Assembly: GCA_015061665.1 (NCBI GenBank) | Contig: SUWC01000015.1 | Span: 1-49,890 of the forward strand | Direction of reading: 5' to 3' | Length of the DNA: 49,890 nt | From: Lentisphaerota bacterium | GTDB lineage: Bacteria > Verrucomicrobiota > Kiritimatiellia > RFP12 > UBA1067 | Shown: piece after piece, positions 25,913-33,892 of the stretch | How the letters are laid out: each line of letters begins with the position of its first letter | Numbering within the stretch: position 1 is the stretch's first letter | The notes under the pieces: generated by a model | What the model was told of the DNA's origin: nothing | Databases searched by the model: none | The model's input: the letters and a program-made list of their open reading frames with translations, nothing else | Program-made: the position numbers and the translations under genes

Positions 25913-27802
25913 CTAAATGGAAGCCATGAGCTCTCCGATTGCGCAGGCCGCATCAGCGAGGTCTTGCCTTGCATGGGAGGACATCAGCGCTACGCGCAGC
26001 CGCGCCATGGAGCGCGGCACCGTCGGATAGCGAATCGCCGAAATCACGAAGCCCCTTTTCTCCAGCTCCGCGGACATTGCGACCGCCCTTCGCTCGTCGC
26101 CGACTATCACGGGGACGATTGCGGACTCGGTTTTCGCGCGGACTCCGCGCCTTGCAAGTTCGGAGACGAAGAACGCCGCGTTTTCGCGCAGCGCCTCGAC
26201 GCGCTGCGGCTCGCTCTCGAGAACGGAGAGCGCGGCATCTGCCGCTGCCATGGAGGCTGCGGTCGGAGCAGTGGTGAAGATGTAGGGACGCGACTTCTGC
26301 TTCAGGTACTTGACCATCTGCGCGCTCGCGCAGGCGTAGCCGCCCTGCGAGCCCAGCGCCTTTGAAAGCGTGCCCATCGCAATGTCAGGAAGCCCGCAGC
26401 CGAAATGCTCGGAGAGTCCGTGTCCGCGGCTTCCCATCACGCCGACAGAGTGCGCCTCGTCTACCATCGAGAACGCGTCGTAGCGTCCGCAGACATCGAG
26501 GAAGCGCGGAAGATCGAGGACATCGCCGTCCATGGAGAACACTCCGTCGCTGACGACGAGCCGCCGCCTGAAGCCGGAGCAGCGCGAAAGCCTGTCCTCC
26601 AGAGCCTTCATGTCGAGGTGGGGATAGACGACGACTTCCGCCCCGCTCATGCGGCATCCGTCGATGATGGAGGCGTGGTTGAGTTCGTCCGAAAAGATTA
26701 TGTCGCCGCGTCGCGCAAGCGCGGTTATTATGCCGACGTTCGCCATGTATCCCGTCGGATATACGATCGCCGCCTCCGCGCCCTTGAAGCGCGCAAGATG
26801 CTCCTCCAGAGCGACGTGCGGCGGCTGAGTGCCCGTCACGAGGCGCGAGCCTCCCGACCCTGCACCGTATGCGCGCGCCGCCTCGGCCGCGGCGGAAACG
26901 ACGCGGTCGTCGCCTGCCAGGTCGAGGTAGTTGTTCGAGCAGAGGATGCAGCATTCGCGCGAAGGCGCGGTTGCGCCCCTCGAACCGGTCCGGCCAAGAA
27001 GGGTGCGCTCGACGCGCTCAAGTCCGGCGGACGCCGTTTCGTCCAGCTCCTTCGCGATTCCGTCGAACCTTGATGCGGACGCCTTTGCGCAGAGCGGCTT
27101 TACGCCGTCGACTATGACGGCCTGGCGCTGGAGATAATCGATTGTCTTCTCGACCTCTGAGCGCGGTCCGCGGTAGAGGAAGATGCGTCCGCCAAGCGGC
27201 GAGCCGAGCTCCTTCAGCACCGTTATGCGCCTGTAGCCGAACTTACGCGACGAGACGTATCCCGTGACGTACCCGGGATCGTCGGAGACGCATATCTCGC
27301 CGACTATGCCAGGCGCGGAAAGGACCTTCGTCGCAAGGACGACAGCCTCGACGTAGTGGTTCTTTCCGAGCGAGCGGAGCGACGCGTCGGAGGAGTCCAT
27401 GTAAGTCGCCCTTACGCCGCGGGCCTTGTCCGGCTCCAGCCGCTCAAGCGTGTCGGCGTCGAGGAGCATCGCACCGCGCATGGAGTACGTCTCCGCAAAG
27501 AGCGAGCGTATTTCCTGCGAGCGGGTGAAGCCCGCCTCGCGCAGGGATTCGTCCACGACCCTCCAGCCTTCGTCGGCCGACGAAACCTTCACCGTCGAAA
27601 CCGGCAGCGCGTCGAGGCGGATGACGTCGCTCGGGGTCTCTATCTTGATGTTGACGAAATCGGGCATGCCGCGTTCATGGGACATCGCGCGTTCCGCAAG
27701 AGACGCGACGACGGACGGAACGGCGCGGGGCTCGACGATTCTCTCTGCGCCCGAAATGTGGCATCCGCCGAGGGACGCCCTCATCTTCACTGAAACAGGC
27801 AT
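25913..27802 (-). CDS. bioWF: Fused pimeloyl-CoA synthetase (BioW) and 8-amino-7-oxononanoate synthase (BioF)
   Basis: One 629-residue protein carrying two consecutive biotin-synthesis enzymes. Residues 1 to about 245 match BioW (VKMRASLGGCHISGAERIV, SHERGMPDF, SDDPGYVTGYVSSRKFGYRR), which makes pimeloyl-CoA from pimelate. Residues about 285-629 match BioF, a PLP enzyme joining pimeloyl-CoA and alanine (CSNNYLDLAGD, GSGGSRLVTGT, DELNHASIIDG, VDEAHSVGVMG, Schiff-base Lys481 in GTLSKALGSQGG). The ~40-residue linker may allow channelling. Both halves look intact. It lies 7 nt after ribBA. Other bio genes are not in the window. Confidence 0.93.
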   Translation of the reverse strand: MPVSVKMRASLGGCHISGAERIVEPRAVPSVVASLAERAMSHERGMPDFVNIKIETPSDVIRLDALPVSTVKVSSADEGWRVVDESLREAGFTRSQEIRSLFAETYSMRGAMLLDADTLERLEPDKARGVRATYMDSSDASLRSLGKNHYVEAVVLATKVLSAPGIVGEICVSDDPGYVTGYVSSRKFGYRRITVLKELGSPLGGRIFLYRGPRSEVEKTIDYLQRQAVIVDGVKPLCAKASASRFDGIAKELDETASAGLERVERTLLGRTGSRGATAPSRECCILCSNNYLDLAGDDRVVSAAAEAARAYGAGSGGSRLVTGTQPPHVALEEHLARFKGAEAAIVYPTGYMANVGIITALARRGDIIFSDELNHASIIDGCRMSGAEVVVYPHLDMKALEDRLSRCSGFRRRLVVSDGVFSMDGDVLDLPRFLDVCGRYDAFSMVDEAHSVGVMGSRGHGLSEHFGCGLPDIAMGTLSKALGSQGGYACASAQMVKYLKQKSRPYIFTTAPTAASMAAADAALSVLESEPQRVEALRENAAFFVSELARRGVRAKTESAIVPVIVGDERRAVAMSAELEKRGFVISAIRYPTVPRSMARLRVALMSSHARQDLADAACAIGELMASI

Positions 27803-27809
27803 GGCGAAA

Positions 27810-29006
27810 TCAGAATATGTGGCCCATCTTCTCCCGCTTCGTGTCGAGATAGCGCTTGTCGTAGTCGGTAGGAGGAATCACGATCGGAACGCGCTCGACG
27901 ATCTCCAGCCCGTAGCCCTCTAGCCCCGCGATCTTGCAGGGGTTGTTCGTGAGCAGGCGGAGCTTGCGTATCCCGAGATCGACGAGCATCTGCGCGCCCT
28001 CGCCGTAGTCGCGAAGGTCAGGCGCGAACCCGAGCGCGACATTTGCCTCGACCGTATCGAGCCCTTCCTCCTGCTTGCGGTAGGCGTGGAGCTTGTTGGC
28101 AAGGCCTATGCCGCGACCTTCCTGGCGCATGTAGAGGACCGCGCCGCGCCCTTCCCTGTCGATCATCTCAAGGGCCTCGTGGAGCTGCGGGCCGCAGTCG
28201 CAGCGCTCCGAGCCAAGCACGTCGCCGGTGAAGCACTCGGAGTGGACGCGGACAAGAACAGGCGCGCCGTCGGAAACGTCGCCCTTTACAAGCGCGAGAT
28301 GCTCCAGCCCCGAAACACGCGAGCGGTACATCTTGAGCTTGAAGTGGCCCCAGCGCGTCGGCATGTCGACTTCCTCAATCGCCTCGACCAGCTTGTCGTT
28401 CTTGCGGCGGTAGGCAATGAGGTCTGCAATCGTCATCGTCTTCAGCCCGTGGACCGACGCAAACTCGCGTATGTCGTCCATGCGGGCCATCGTTCCGTCG
28501 TCCTTCATCACCTCGCAGCAAAGCCCGACCTCCTTGAGTCCAGCAAGGCGCATCAGGTCGATCGTCGCCTCGGTGTGCCCAGCGCGGCGAAGGACGCCGC
28601 CCTCGCGGGCGCGAAGCGGGAACATGTGGCCTGGCCTGCGGAAGTCGGACGGCCTTACGCCGTCACGTACGCATGCCATGGCCGTGGCGGAACGCTCCGC
28701 GGCGGAAATGCCGGTCGTCGTCGAGACGGCGTCGATGGATACCGTGAAGGCCGTCTGGTGGTTGTCGGTGTTTTCGGCGACCATCTGCGGGAGGTCGAGC
28801 TTTCGGCACCATTCGGCGCTCATGGGCATGCAGATGAGCCCGCGCGCCCACTTCGCCATGAAATTGACGTTCTCAAGCGTGGCGAACTCAGCGGCGCAGA
28901 TGCAGTCGCCCTCGTTCTCGCGGTCTGCATCGTCTGTAACAAGCACTATCTCGCCGCGCTTCAAGGCGGCGAGGCAATCTTCCACTGTGTCAAATTTGTC
29001 TTTCAT
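27810..29006 (-). CDS. ribBA: Bifunctional 3,4-DHBP synthase / GTP cyclohydrolase II
   Basis: Supplies both precursors of riboflavin. The 398-residue protein has the RibB domain (1 to about 200; [38 protein letters not shown]) and the RibA domain (about 205-398; zinc cysteines in [17 protein letters not shown], then [16 protein letters not shown]). Both active sites appear complete. The -10 element is only 8 nt from the ATG, implying an almost leaderless transcript, and no FMN riboswitch is visible. First gene of a ribBA-bioWF-azlC-azlD unit. Confidence 0.96.
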   Translation of the reverse strand: MKDKFDTVEDCLAALKRGEIVLVTDDADRENEGDCICAAEFATLENVNFMAKWARGLICMPMSAEWCRKLDLPQMVAENTDNHQTAFTVSIDAVSTTTGISAAERSATAMACVRDGVRPSDFRRPGHMFPLRAREGGVLRRAGHTEATIDLMRLAGLKEVGLCCEVMKDDGTMARMDDIREFASVHGLKTMTIADLIAYRRKNDKLVEAIEEVDMPTRWGHFKLKMYRSRVSGLEHLALVKGDVSDGAPVLVRVHSECFTGDVLGSERCDCGPQLHEALEMIDREGRGAVLYMRQEGRGIGLANKLHAYRKQEEGLDTVEANVALGFAPDLRDYGEGAQMLVDLGIRKLRLLTNNPCKIAGLEGYGLEIVERVPIVIPPTDYDKRYLDTKREKMGHIF

Positions 29007-29014
29007 TAGATAAT

Positions 29015-29023
29015 ATTATACCA
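29015..29023 (-). promoter_or_regulatory. Extended -10 promoter of ribBA
   Basis: Minus strand TGGTATAAT; TATAAT (29015-29020) is followed by eight bases and the ATG (29006), so transcription should begin at or within a few bases of the start codon. Confidence 0.65.
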
Positions 29024-29300
29024 AATCCTCGCCCCAACACGCTACGGCCTACGGCCCTACACGCTAGGCGCCGCCTCCAGAAGTAAACGCACTTTTATCG
29101 TTCGTTTACCTTCCGTAAAGATTGGCTATTGGTGATGGTGATGGTAAATCCCTCACTCCCTCCCTGGGGAGGGAACGCGCGTTTACTTTTGGGAAAGCCC
29201 ACCCTGGGCGGATTCATAAACTCAGAGCAGCAGGGCTCTCGCGCGGGGCGACCTTACTGTGCAAGGCTCCTCGCGTTGCTCGTCGGGCAACCTGATCGCT
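29024..29300. other. Gene-free intergenic DNA
   Basis: No supported gene. An imperfect inverted pair AAGTAAACGC (29081-29090) and GCGTTTACTT (29179-29188) flanks part of it, and a CGTTTACC lies between. It borders a transposase fragment and may be its remnant surroundings. Confidence 0.4.
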
Positions 29301-29417
29301 GCGCATCAGCGCGACCGCGCGGTCCTTCTCCTCGTCGTCGAGGAAGGACGCACGGTGCGCAAGCCGACTGACAAGGTGATAGCACCTGTCCGGCTCGACA
29401 ACCCTGCTCTTTCTCAT
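29301..29417 (-). pseudogene. 5' fragment of a REP-associated (RAYT/Y1) transposase
   Basis: About 39 residues (MRKSRVVEPDRCYHLVSR, then AHR and FLDDEEKDRAVALM) match the start of IS200/Y1-like REP-associated transposases. The frame continues to 29214 as unrelated sequence. The catalytic HUH motif and Tyr of the family are absent, so it is a truncated, non-functional copy. TGGTATGAT at 29423-29431 is an apparent promoter 5 nt from the ATG. It is notable beside the REP-like palindromes at 13994-14128. Recognition is from memory of the family. Confidence 0.55.
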
Positions 29418-29509
29418 GTGGGATCATACCAAAAACTCGGCTACTGTATCAGTTTTACTATATCAATTAGCTCCGACCCTTCATCCTCCCCCCGCGTTTT
29501 GCACCGTGA

Positions 29510-29518
29510 ATTATACCA
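29510..29518 (-). promoter_or_regulatory. Orphan extended -10 element
   Basis: Minus strand TGGTATAAT, followed by GGGGGGAGGATG, but the frame from that ATG stops after five codons. No gene is served, so it is probably the leftover promoter of a lost gene. The rest of 29418-29636 holds nothing I can support. Confidence 0.4.
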
Positions 29519-29636
29519 CAATCCTCGACGTTGCACGATTCCATTAGAGAATATACTTGCATCCCATTCAGGAAATGGGCGTTGAGGCGAGATTTGCAGT
29601 AGCGTTTTTGGGGCTATCAAGCTATATTCTTTACTT

Positions 29637-30959
29637 CTATAAAGTGCGGGAGGGTGGTTTGGAAAGCAAAAATTTGCACACAGGGACAATCCGCACGATC
29701 AAGTCACCATGTATCTCTTCGCCCTCCTCGTCTCGCGTTATGATTGAAAGATCTCGGCATCCTGTAGCACGCGCCGCCTCCAGGATTCCGGAAAACTCCC
29801 GCGTGCGCGTTTCAACGTCCGCCATGTCCCAAGTGACTTGAACAAGTCGCTTGACGACCTCTCCCTCCGACACGACGAAATTGCATTCTCCGTCGCCATT
29901 GAAGTACGACAGTTCCTCGTTGTGGCTCTTCCGCCGGATCAGTTCTAGGTAGACGGTGTTCTCCAGCCGCTTGCCATCATCATCCGACTGAAGCGGAATA
30001 ACCGCCGAGCGAAGCCCGACGTCGGTCACATAATACTTGCCGGGAAGCGAAACCTCGCTTTTCACAGACCGCGAATAGACGTCTAGTTTGCGTACCAGGT
30101 AGATCGACTGCGCCCATGCAAGCCAATCATAGAGATCGTCCTTGGTAACCTTCCGTCCAGACGCCTTGATTTCCCTGTAGATCGCGTTTACCGAAAGCCT
30201 GCTGCCAATGGTCGTCATCACGCGCTTGAGGAAGTAGCGAACCATCTGGGGCTTCGAGATCTGCCAATGCTCCACCAGGTCACGCAAGATCATCACGTCG
30301 AAATAGTCCTGCAGCTTTCGATATTTCTCGCTCACAACCGAGAGAAGCGCCGGCTCCGGCATGCCGCCGAGACGGTTGTATTCGTCAAAGGACACTTGAA
30401 CTCGCGCCTTGTCCTGCTCAAGATGGGAGTCCGCGTCAACGCCCCTGAACCTCAGATACTCCCTGAAACTAAGTGGCCAGACCTCGATTTCGCGAGGCCA
30501 CCCCCTCAAAGCGCTCTTCATCTCGGCAGACAGTGTACTCGCATTGCTTCCGCAGACGTATATGTGCTTGCAGGAACCCTTGAACAGCCGCAGCACGAAA
30601 TACTCCCAACCCTCGACAAGCGGCAATTCGTCAAAAAACATCCATACATCCTTCAGTTCTGTATCAGGATACATCTCCCGATAGGCTTGGATAATTATAT
30701 CCAGATCCTCCACTGTCATGTATTTGATGCGCTCGTCGTCAAAACCGATCCAAAGGATGTTCTCCTTTCTTACACCTTTCGAAAGTAGCCGATTGATTGC
30801 AATCTCCATCAGTGTTGACTTACCACACCTGCGCACGCCTGGAATAGTGATGATTTCATCGGCATCAATCGGTAAAACGACATCTCTGTCTATTACCACA
30901 AACGGCATTTCAGACTGCTTTTGTGCAATCAATGTCTTGAAAATGTCTTTCTTACTCAT
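29637..30959 (-). CDS. AAA ATPase with DUF4143 domain
   Basis: A 440-residue protein of the archaeal-type AAA/DUF4143 class. Walker A is GVRRCGKST (41-49), Walker B VWMFFDE (Asp110/Glu111), and the arginine-rich LRGWPREIEVWPLSF follows. The C-terminal half is DUF4143-like (YYVTDVGLRSA, LENTVYLELIRR, end of a PD-(D/E)XK-like fold: VQVTWDM-type strand). The family is widespread, often horizontally mobile and of uncertain role. The start at 30959 (MSKKDIFKTLIAQKQ) removes an unlikely 37-residue extension. It stands alone between decayed DNA and the terminator of the sugar operon. Confidence 0.85.
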   Translation of the reverse strand: MSKKDIFKTLIAQKQSEMPFVVIDRDVVLPIDADEIITIPGVRRCGKSTLMEIAINRLLSKGVRKENILWIGFDDERIKYMTVEDLDIIIQAYREMYPDTELKDVWMFFDELPLVEGWEYFVLRLFKGSCKHIYVCGSNASTLSAEMKSALRGWPREIEVWPLSFREYLRFRGVDADSHLEQDKARVQVSFDEYNRLGGMPEPALLSVVSEKYRKLQDYFDVMILRDLVEHWQISKPQMVRYFLKRVMTTIGSRLSVNAIYREIKASGRKVTKDDLYDWLAWAQSIYLVRKLDVYSRSVKSEVSLPGKYYVTDVGLRSAVIPLQSDDDGKRLENTVYLELIRRKSHNEELSYFNGDGECNFVVSEGEVVKRLVQVTWDMADVETRTREFSGILEAARATGCRDLSIITRDEEGEEIHGDLIVRIVPVCKFLLSKPPSRTL

Positions 30960-31074
30960 GCCATCTTCCCTTTTTAACGGACACCCATCGAACTTCTTTT
31001 CCGTTTTCAAAGGAAAGCATAGCAGATTCCGATGCCCGTCGTCAAGCGAGCGACACGAACAAGGCAACAAGAAT

Positions 31075-31110
31075 CGGGCGGCTATCTTGATTTTTCCCGA
31101 TAGCCGCCCG
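31075..31110 (-). terminator. Hairpin terminator of the 18-kb glycan operon
   Basis: CGGGCGGCTATC (31075-31086) pairs perfectly with GATAGCCGCCCG (31099-31110) around a 12-nt loop, 40 nt after the RraA stop. On the minus strand it is followed by ATTCTTGTT, a modest U-rich run. The perfect 12-bp GC-rich stem makes it the best terminator candidate in the window. Confidence 0.75.
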
Positions 31111-31149
31111 TTGGCGTGATACCCGCGCAGTTACATGGTTTTTTACACT

Positions 31150-31905
31150 TTAGAAATACCCGCCCTTGTCGATGATTTCGCTGATGGTGTCGCCCTGGCG
31201 CACCCACGAGAAGATGTCGACTTCGTTGCGTTCGATTCCCTCGGCGCGCAGAAGCACTTCGTAGGCGATCTCGCGCGGAATGCAGATTACGCCGTCGATG
31301 TCTCCCATTATGATGTCGCCGGGCCTCACCGTGACCTTGCCGATCTTCACCGGAACCTGATAGTGCGTGATCATGCAGCGCCCGAGCGAGCCGTTCGACA
31401 CGCGGTACTTGTAGAACACCGGGAACTTCTGCTCGAGTATCTGCTTCGTGTCGCGGATTCCACCGGCGATCACTGCGCCGCGGATTCCCTTCGTAATCGC
31501 CGTCGCCGTCATGACGCCGCCCCAGAGCGACGCCTCAATATCGTCGGACGTATCCCACACGACGACGCCGTTCGGCTTGAAGTCGTCGAGCATCTGTGCG
31601 CGGAAGGTCATTTCGCCCTCGATCATGCAGTTTGGCGCTGACTTCACGGTAAACGCTTCGCCGCAGACAACCATTTCGTCGCGGAGCGGCATGATCTCGT
31701 GCGGCAGGTTCTGGTCAAGAAGGCAGGCCTCGCGCATGACGTCGTTGACGCAACCGGTGTAGAGCTTCTCGAATCGTTCGCAGAGTTCCTTGACGGGAAT
31801 CGGGAATTCGTTGGTCGGCACGCTCTGGCGCTTCGCGATGAGCTTGTCGAGTTTCATAAGGCCAGCTTCCTTGGCCTTGGTTCTCATGTCTGCTAAACTA
31901 GGCAT
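31150..31905 (-). CDS. RraA-family protein (putative aldolase)
   Basis: A 251-residue member of the RraA / 4-hydroxy-4-methyl-2-oxoglutarate aldolase family (PF03737), shown by GIRGAVIAGGIRDT (substrate/metal-binding Arg-Asp), the VKIGKVTVRPGDIIMGD strand and GVICIPREI. Some members are divalent-metal pyruvate aldolases; others have no enzymatic role. Being last in an operon that makes 2-keto-3-deoxygluconate, it may act on that product or a derivative, which is inference. It overlaps the mannonate dehydratase gene by 8 nt and is followed by the operon hairpin. Confidence 0.85.
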   Translation of the reverse strand: MPSLADMRTKAKEAGLMKLDKLIAKRQSVPTNEFPIPVKELCERFEKLYTGCVNDVMREACLLDQNLPHEIMPLRDEMVVCGEAFTVKSAPNCMIEGEMTFRAQMLDDFKPNGVVVWDTSDDIEASLWGGVMTATAITKGIRGAVIAGGIRDTKQILEQKFPVFYKYRVSNGSLGRCMITHYQVPVKIGKVTVRPGDIIMGDIDGVICIPREIAYEVLLRAEGIERNEVDIFSWVRQGDTISEIIDKGGYF

Positions 31906-33031
31906 TGATTGTTCCTTTCAGAAGTGCTTTTAGGTATCCGTTGGCGAAGAGGCGTCCAAGAGTGAAGTAGCCGGGCGTGCCATCGGGCGTAAGAACGCGA
32001 TCATATGCCATCTCCGGCACATGGTCGCCGCGAACTGGAACGTCGAGCCCGATCTCGCGGTATGTGCGCATGAGCGCGAACTGGTCCGTATCGCCCTGAT
32101 CGTGGAATAGCTCCGTGAAGTCCTCCTTTGTCCCTTCTACGTCGCGCACATGGATGAACGCGATCCTCTTCCCGAAGTGCCTAGCCGTCTCACCAAGGTT
32201 AACGCCCATCAACTTGAAATTCGCCTGACAGAAGGTGACGGCGTTGGATGGCGAGGGGTAGATTGCGTAGGCGCGGTCGTATGCCTCGATGGAGCCGAAG
32301 ATTCGCGCATAGCCGCCGAGCGAGGCGAGGCACGGATCGTCTGGATGAAGCGCCATGCGGACGCCGCACTTCTCCGCAGTCGGCATCACGGCCTTGATGA
32401 AATACTCGTAGTTCGCCCAGACTTGGTCGTGGGAGATTATTAGGTTTTGTTTTCCGACAGGATTAACAGGATTGACAAGATTATCGGGGTCTGGGGGCAT
32501 TGCCCCCAGCTCTTTCAATCCTGTAAATCTTGTAAATCCTGTCAAAAAACCATCCAAAGAAAAGTACGTCGCCTTGGCTCCGCCGCGGCCTTCGCGGACT
32601 CCCGTGCGCGACCAGCCCCTCCCGACCATGAAGTTGTAGCAAAGGAGTTTTATCCCGAGCTTCCCCATCGACTCCAACAGCTCGCGGTAGTGCTTCAATG
32701 CCCCTTCCCGTTCCCCATTCCCCGTTCCCCGTTCCCCAAACTCCTTGATCGGCGTCATGTCGAACGGATCGCCTTCAAGTCCGACGACATTGAGGCCTGC
32801 GGTCTTGAGACGCGAGACGATAGACGCGAGAGTTTCAAATCGCCACGGGTCGGCGAGCCCCGTCAAATCGGGATTCACCTTCACGATGACGTCCGTTATC
32901 CCCATCTGCGGGCAGAGCTCCCAGAGAGGATGCGGCGTCGGCGGTACGAATTCGACAAGATTCAACTTTTCAACCTTTCTGCTTTGGCCGGGACAGAGCC
33001 CGGCCCTCCCAAGCTTTTCAACACGTCTCAC
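31898..33031 (-). CDS. uxuA: Mannonate dehydratase (UxuA-like) with three repeat-derived insertions
   Basis: Dehydrates D-mannonate to 2-keto-3-deoxygluconate. The 377-residue TIM barrel shows UxuA-type motifs: LCYNFM, RMALHPDDP, FIHVRDVEGT, ELFHDQGDTDQF and VRGDHVPEM. Three stretches look foreign: residues about 4-22, 99-111 and 163-193, encoded by a palindrome, a 7-bp array and a 9-bp-unit inverted repeat; all keep frame. The annotated start is a GTG overlapping the SDR stop by 4 nt (GTGA). A TTG at 32965, 8 nt after AAAGG, would begin at NLVEFVPPTPHPLW, the expected family N-terminus, and exclude the first insertion. Activity is not certain. Confidence 0.85.
   Translation of the reverse strand: MRRVEKLGRAGLCPGQSRKVEKLNLVEFVPPTPHPLWELCPQMGITDVIVKVNPDLTGLADPWRFETLASIVSRLKTAGLNVVGLEGDPFDMTPIKEFGERGTGNGEREGALKHYRELLESMGKLGIKLLCYNFMVGRGWSRTGVREGRGGAKATYFSLDGFLTGFTRFTGLKELGAMPPDPDNLVNPVNPVGKQNLIISHDQVWANYEYFIKAVMPTAEKCGVRMALHPDDPCLASLGGYARIFGSIEAYDRAYAIYPSPSNAVTFCQANFKLMGVNLGETARHFGKRIAFIHVRDVEGTKEDFTELFHDQGDTDQFALMRTYREIGLDVPVRGDHVPEMAYDRVLTPDGTPGYFTLGRLFANGYLKALLKGTINA
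32452..32545. repeat. Palindromic 9-bp-unit repeat inside uxuA
   Basis: Left arm: three 9-bp units GACAGGATT, AACAGGATT, GACAAGATT. Right arm is the inverse, AATCCTGTAAATCTTGTAAA and on. Between them CTGGGGGCA-T-TGCCCCCAG (32491-32509) is a perfect 9-bp palindrome. It translates to FTGFTRFTG and LVNPVNPVG flanking a short linker. Confidence 0.85.
32701..32737. repeat. 7-bp tandem repeat inside uxuA
   Basis: About five units of TTCCCCG/TTCCCCA (minus strand GGGGAAC/GGGGAAT), the heptamer family of 13505-13560 and 13947-13986. It encodes GERGTGNGEREG between two conserved UxuA segments. Confidence 0.85.
32966..33022. repeat. Palindrome flanked by 9-bp direct repeats at the uxuA 5' end
   Basis: GGCCGGG-ACAGAG-CCCGGCC (32986-33005) is a 7-bp stem with a hexaloop. 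CTTTTCAAC occurs exactly on both sides (32966-32974 and 33014-33022), like a target-site duplication; it yields the repeated VEKL in the protein. Confidence 0.75.
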
Positions 33032-33885
33032 ACTCCCGCGCTGGAGAGGAAGCCGCCATCGACGGGAACTGTGATGCCCGTCACGAAAGACGACACCGAG
33101 TCGTCAAGAAGCCAATTCACACATCCGAGCAGATCTTCTGCCTCGCCAAAGCGTCCGGCAGGCGTGTGGTGCATCACCTGTTCACCTCGTGGAGATAGGC
33201 CTCCGTCGGGCGTCATCAGATACTGTCTGGAACGCTCATTCACCATGAAGCCCGGCGCGACGGCGTTGACACGCACCTTTGCGGGAGCCATGTACTGAGC
33301 AAAGAACATCGTCCAATTCGCAATCGCCGCCTTGCTCATTGCGTAAGGCGCGACGCGCGTGAGCGGACGGTACGTGTTCATCGACGCGAAGTTGAGTATC
33401 GCGCCTCCTCCTGCCTTCGCCATCTGAAGTCCGAAAATGCGGCTTGGGACGACAGTTCCGATCGTGTTGATTTCGAGAACCGACTTAAATGCCTCCATGT
33501 CTATGTCGAAGAAGCCTCGTTCTTTCATGAAATCCCCAGTCGGCGAATAGTCCGCATCGCTGAACCTCAGCCTTGTCGGCATGGCCTTGACGTTGTTTCC
33601 GCCGGCGCCGTTTATGAGGAATCGGCACGGCCCCCATTCCGCCTCGACACGCGCGGCGATTTCGGCGAGTGCCGCTTCGTCGGTGACGTCTGCGGGCTCG
33701 ATGCGGCAGGCGCCGCCAGCCGCGGCGATTTCCGCCGCGACCTTCTCCAGCTTTTCGCGTGTGCGGCCGATCAGCACGACCTTTGCGCCTTGTCTGGCGA
33801 GATCCTTCGCGATTGCCGAGCAGAGAGTCCCGCCCGCGCCGGTCACTACGGCTACTTTATCCTTGCAGTATGTTTTCATGTTCAT
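33028..33885 (-). CDS. SDR-family D-mannonate oxidoreductase (fructuronate reductase)
   Basis: A 285-residue classical short-chain dehydrogenase: nucleotide-binding VTGAGGTL near residue 15, NGAGG, and catalytic YAMSKAAI. The motifs around VLEINTIGTVVPSRIFG and FMVNERSRQYLM match the SDR-type mannonate oxidoreductases that replace classical UxuB. It reduces fructuronate to mannonate, feeding the UxuA homologue whose start overlaps its stop by 4 nt. The ATG at 33885 is chosen for AAGGAT just upstream; ATGs at 33879 and 33900 are alternatives. The last overlaps the preceding gene's stop. Confidence 0.85.
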   Translation of the reverse strand: MNMKTYCKDKVAVVTGAGGTLCSAIAKDLARQGAKVVLIGRTREKLEKVAAEIAAAGGACRIEPADVTDEAALAEIAARVEAEWGPCRFLINGAGGNNVKAMPTRLRFSDADYSPTGDFMKERGFFDIDMEAFKSVLEINTIGTVVPSRIFGLQMAKAGGGAILNFASMNTYRPLTRVAPYAMSKAAIANWTMFFAQYMAPAKVRVNAVAPGFMVNERSRQYLMTPDGGLSPRGEQVMHHTPAGRFGEAEDLLGCVNWLLDDSVSSFVTGITVPVDGGFLSSAGV

Positions 33886-33892
33886 ATTATCC

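Noticed and set aside
29007-29120. FMN riboswitch before ribBA
   Set aside because: No conserved RFN core sequence, and the -10 lies only 8 nt from the start codon, leaving no leader.
29441-29689. 82-residue minus-strand ORF
   Set aside because: It overlaps the AAA ATPase 3' end and an orphan promoter, and has no motif or ribosome site.
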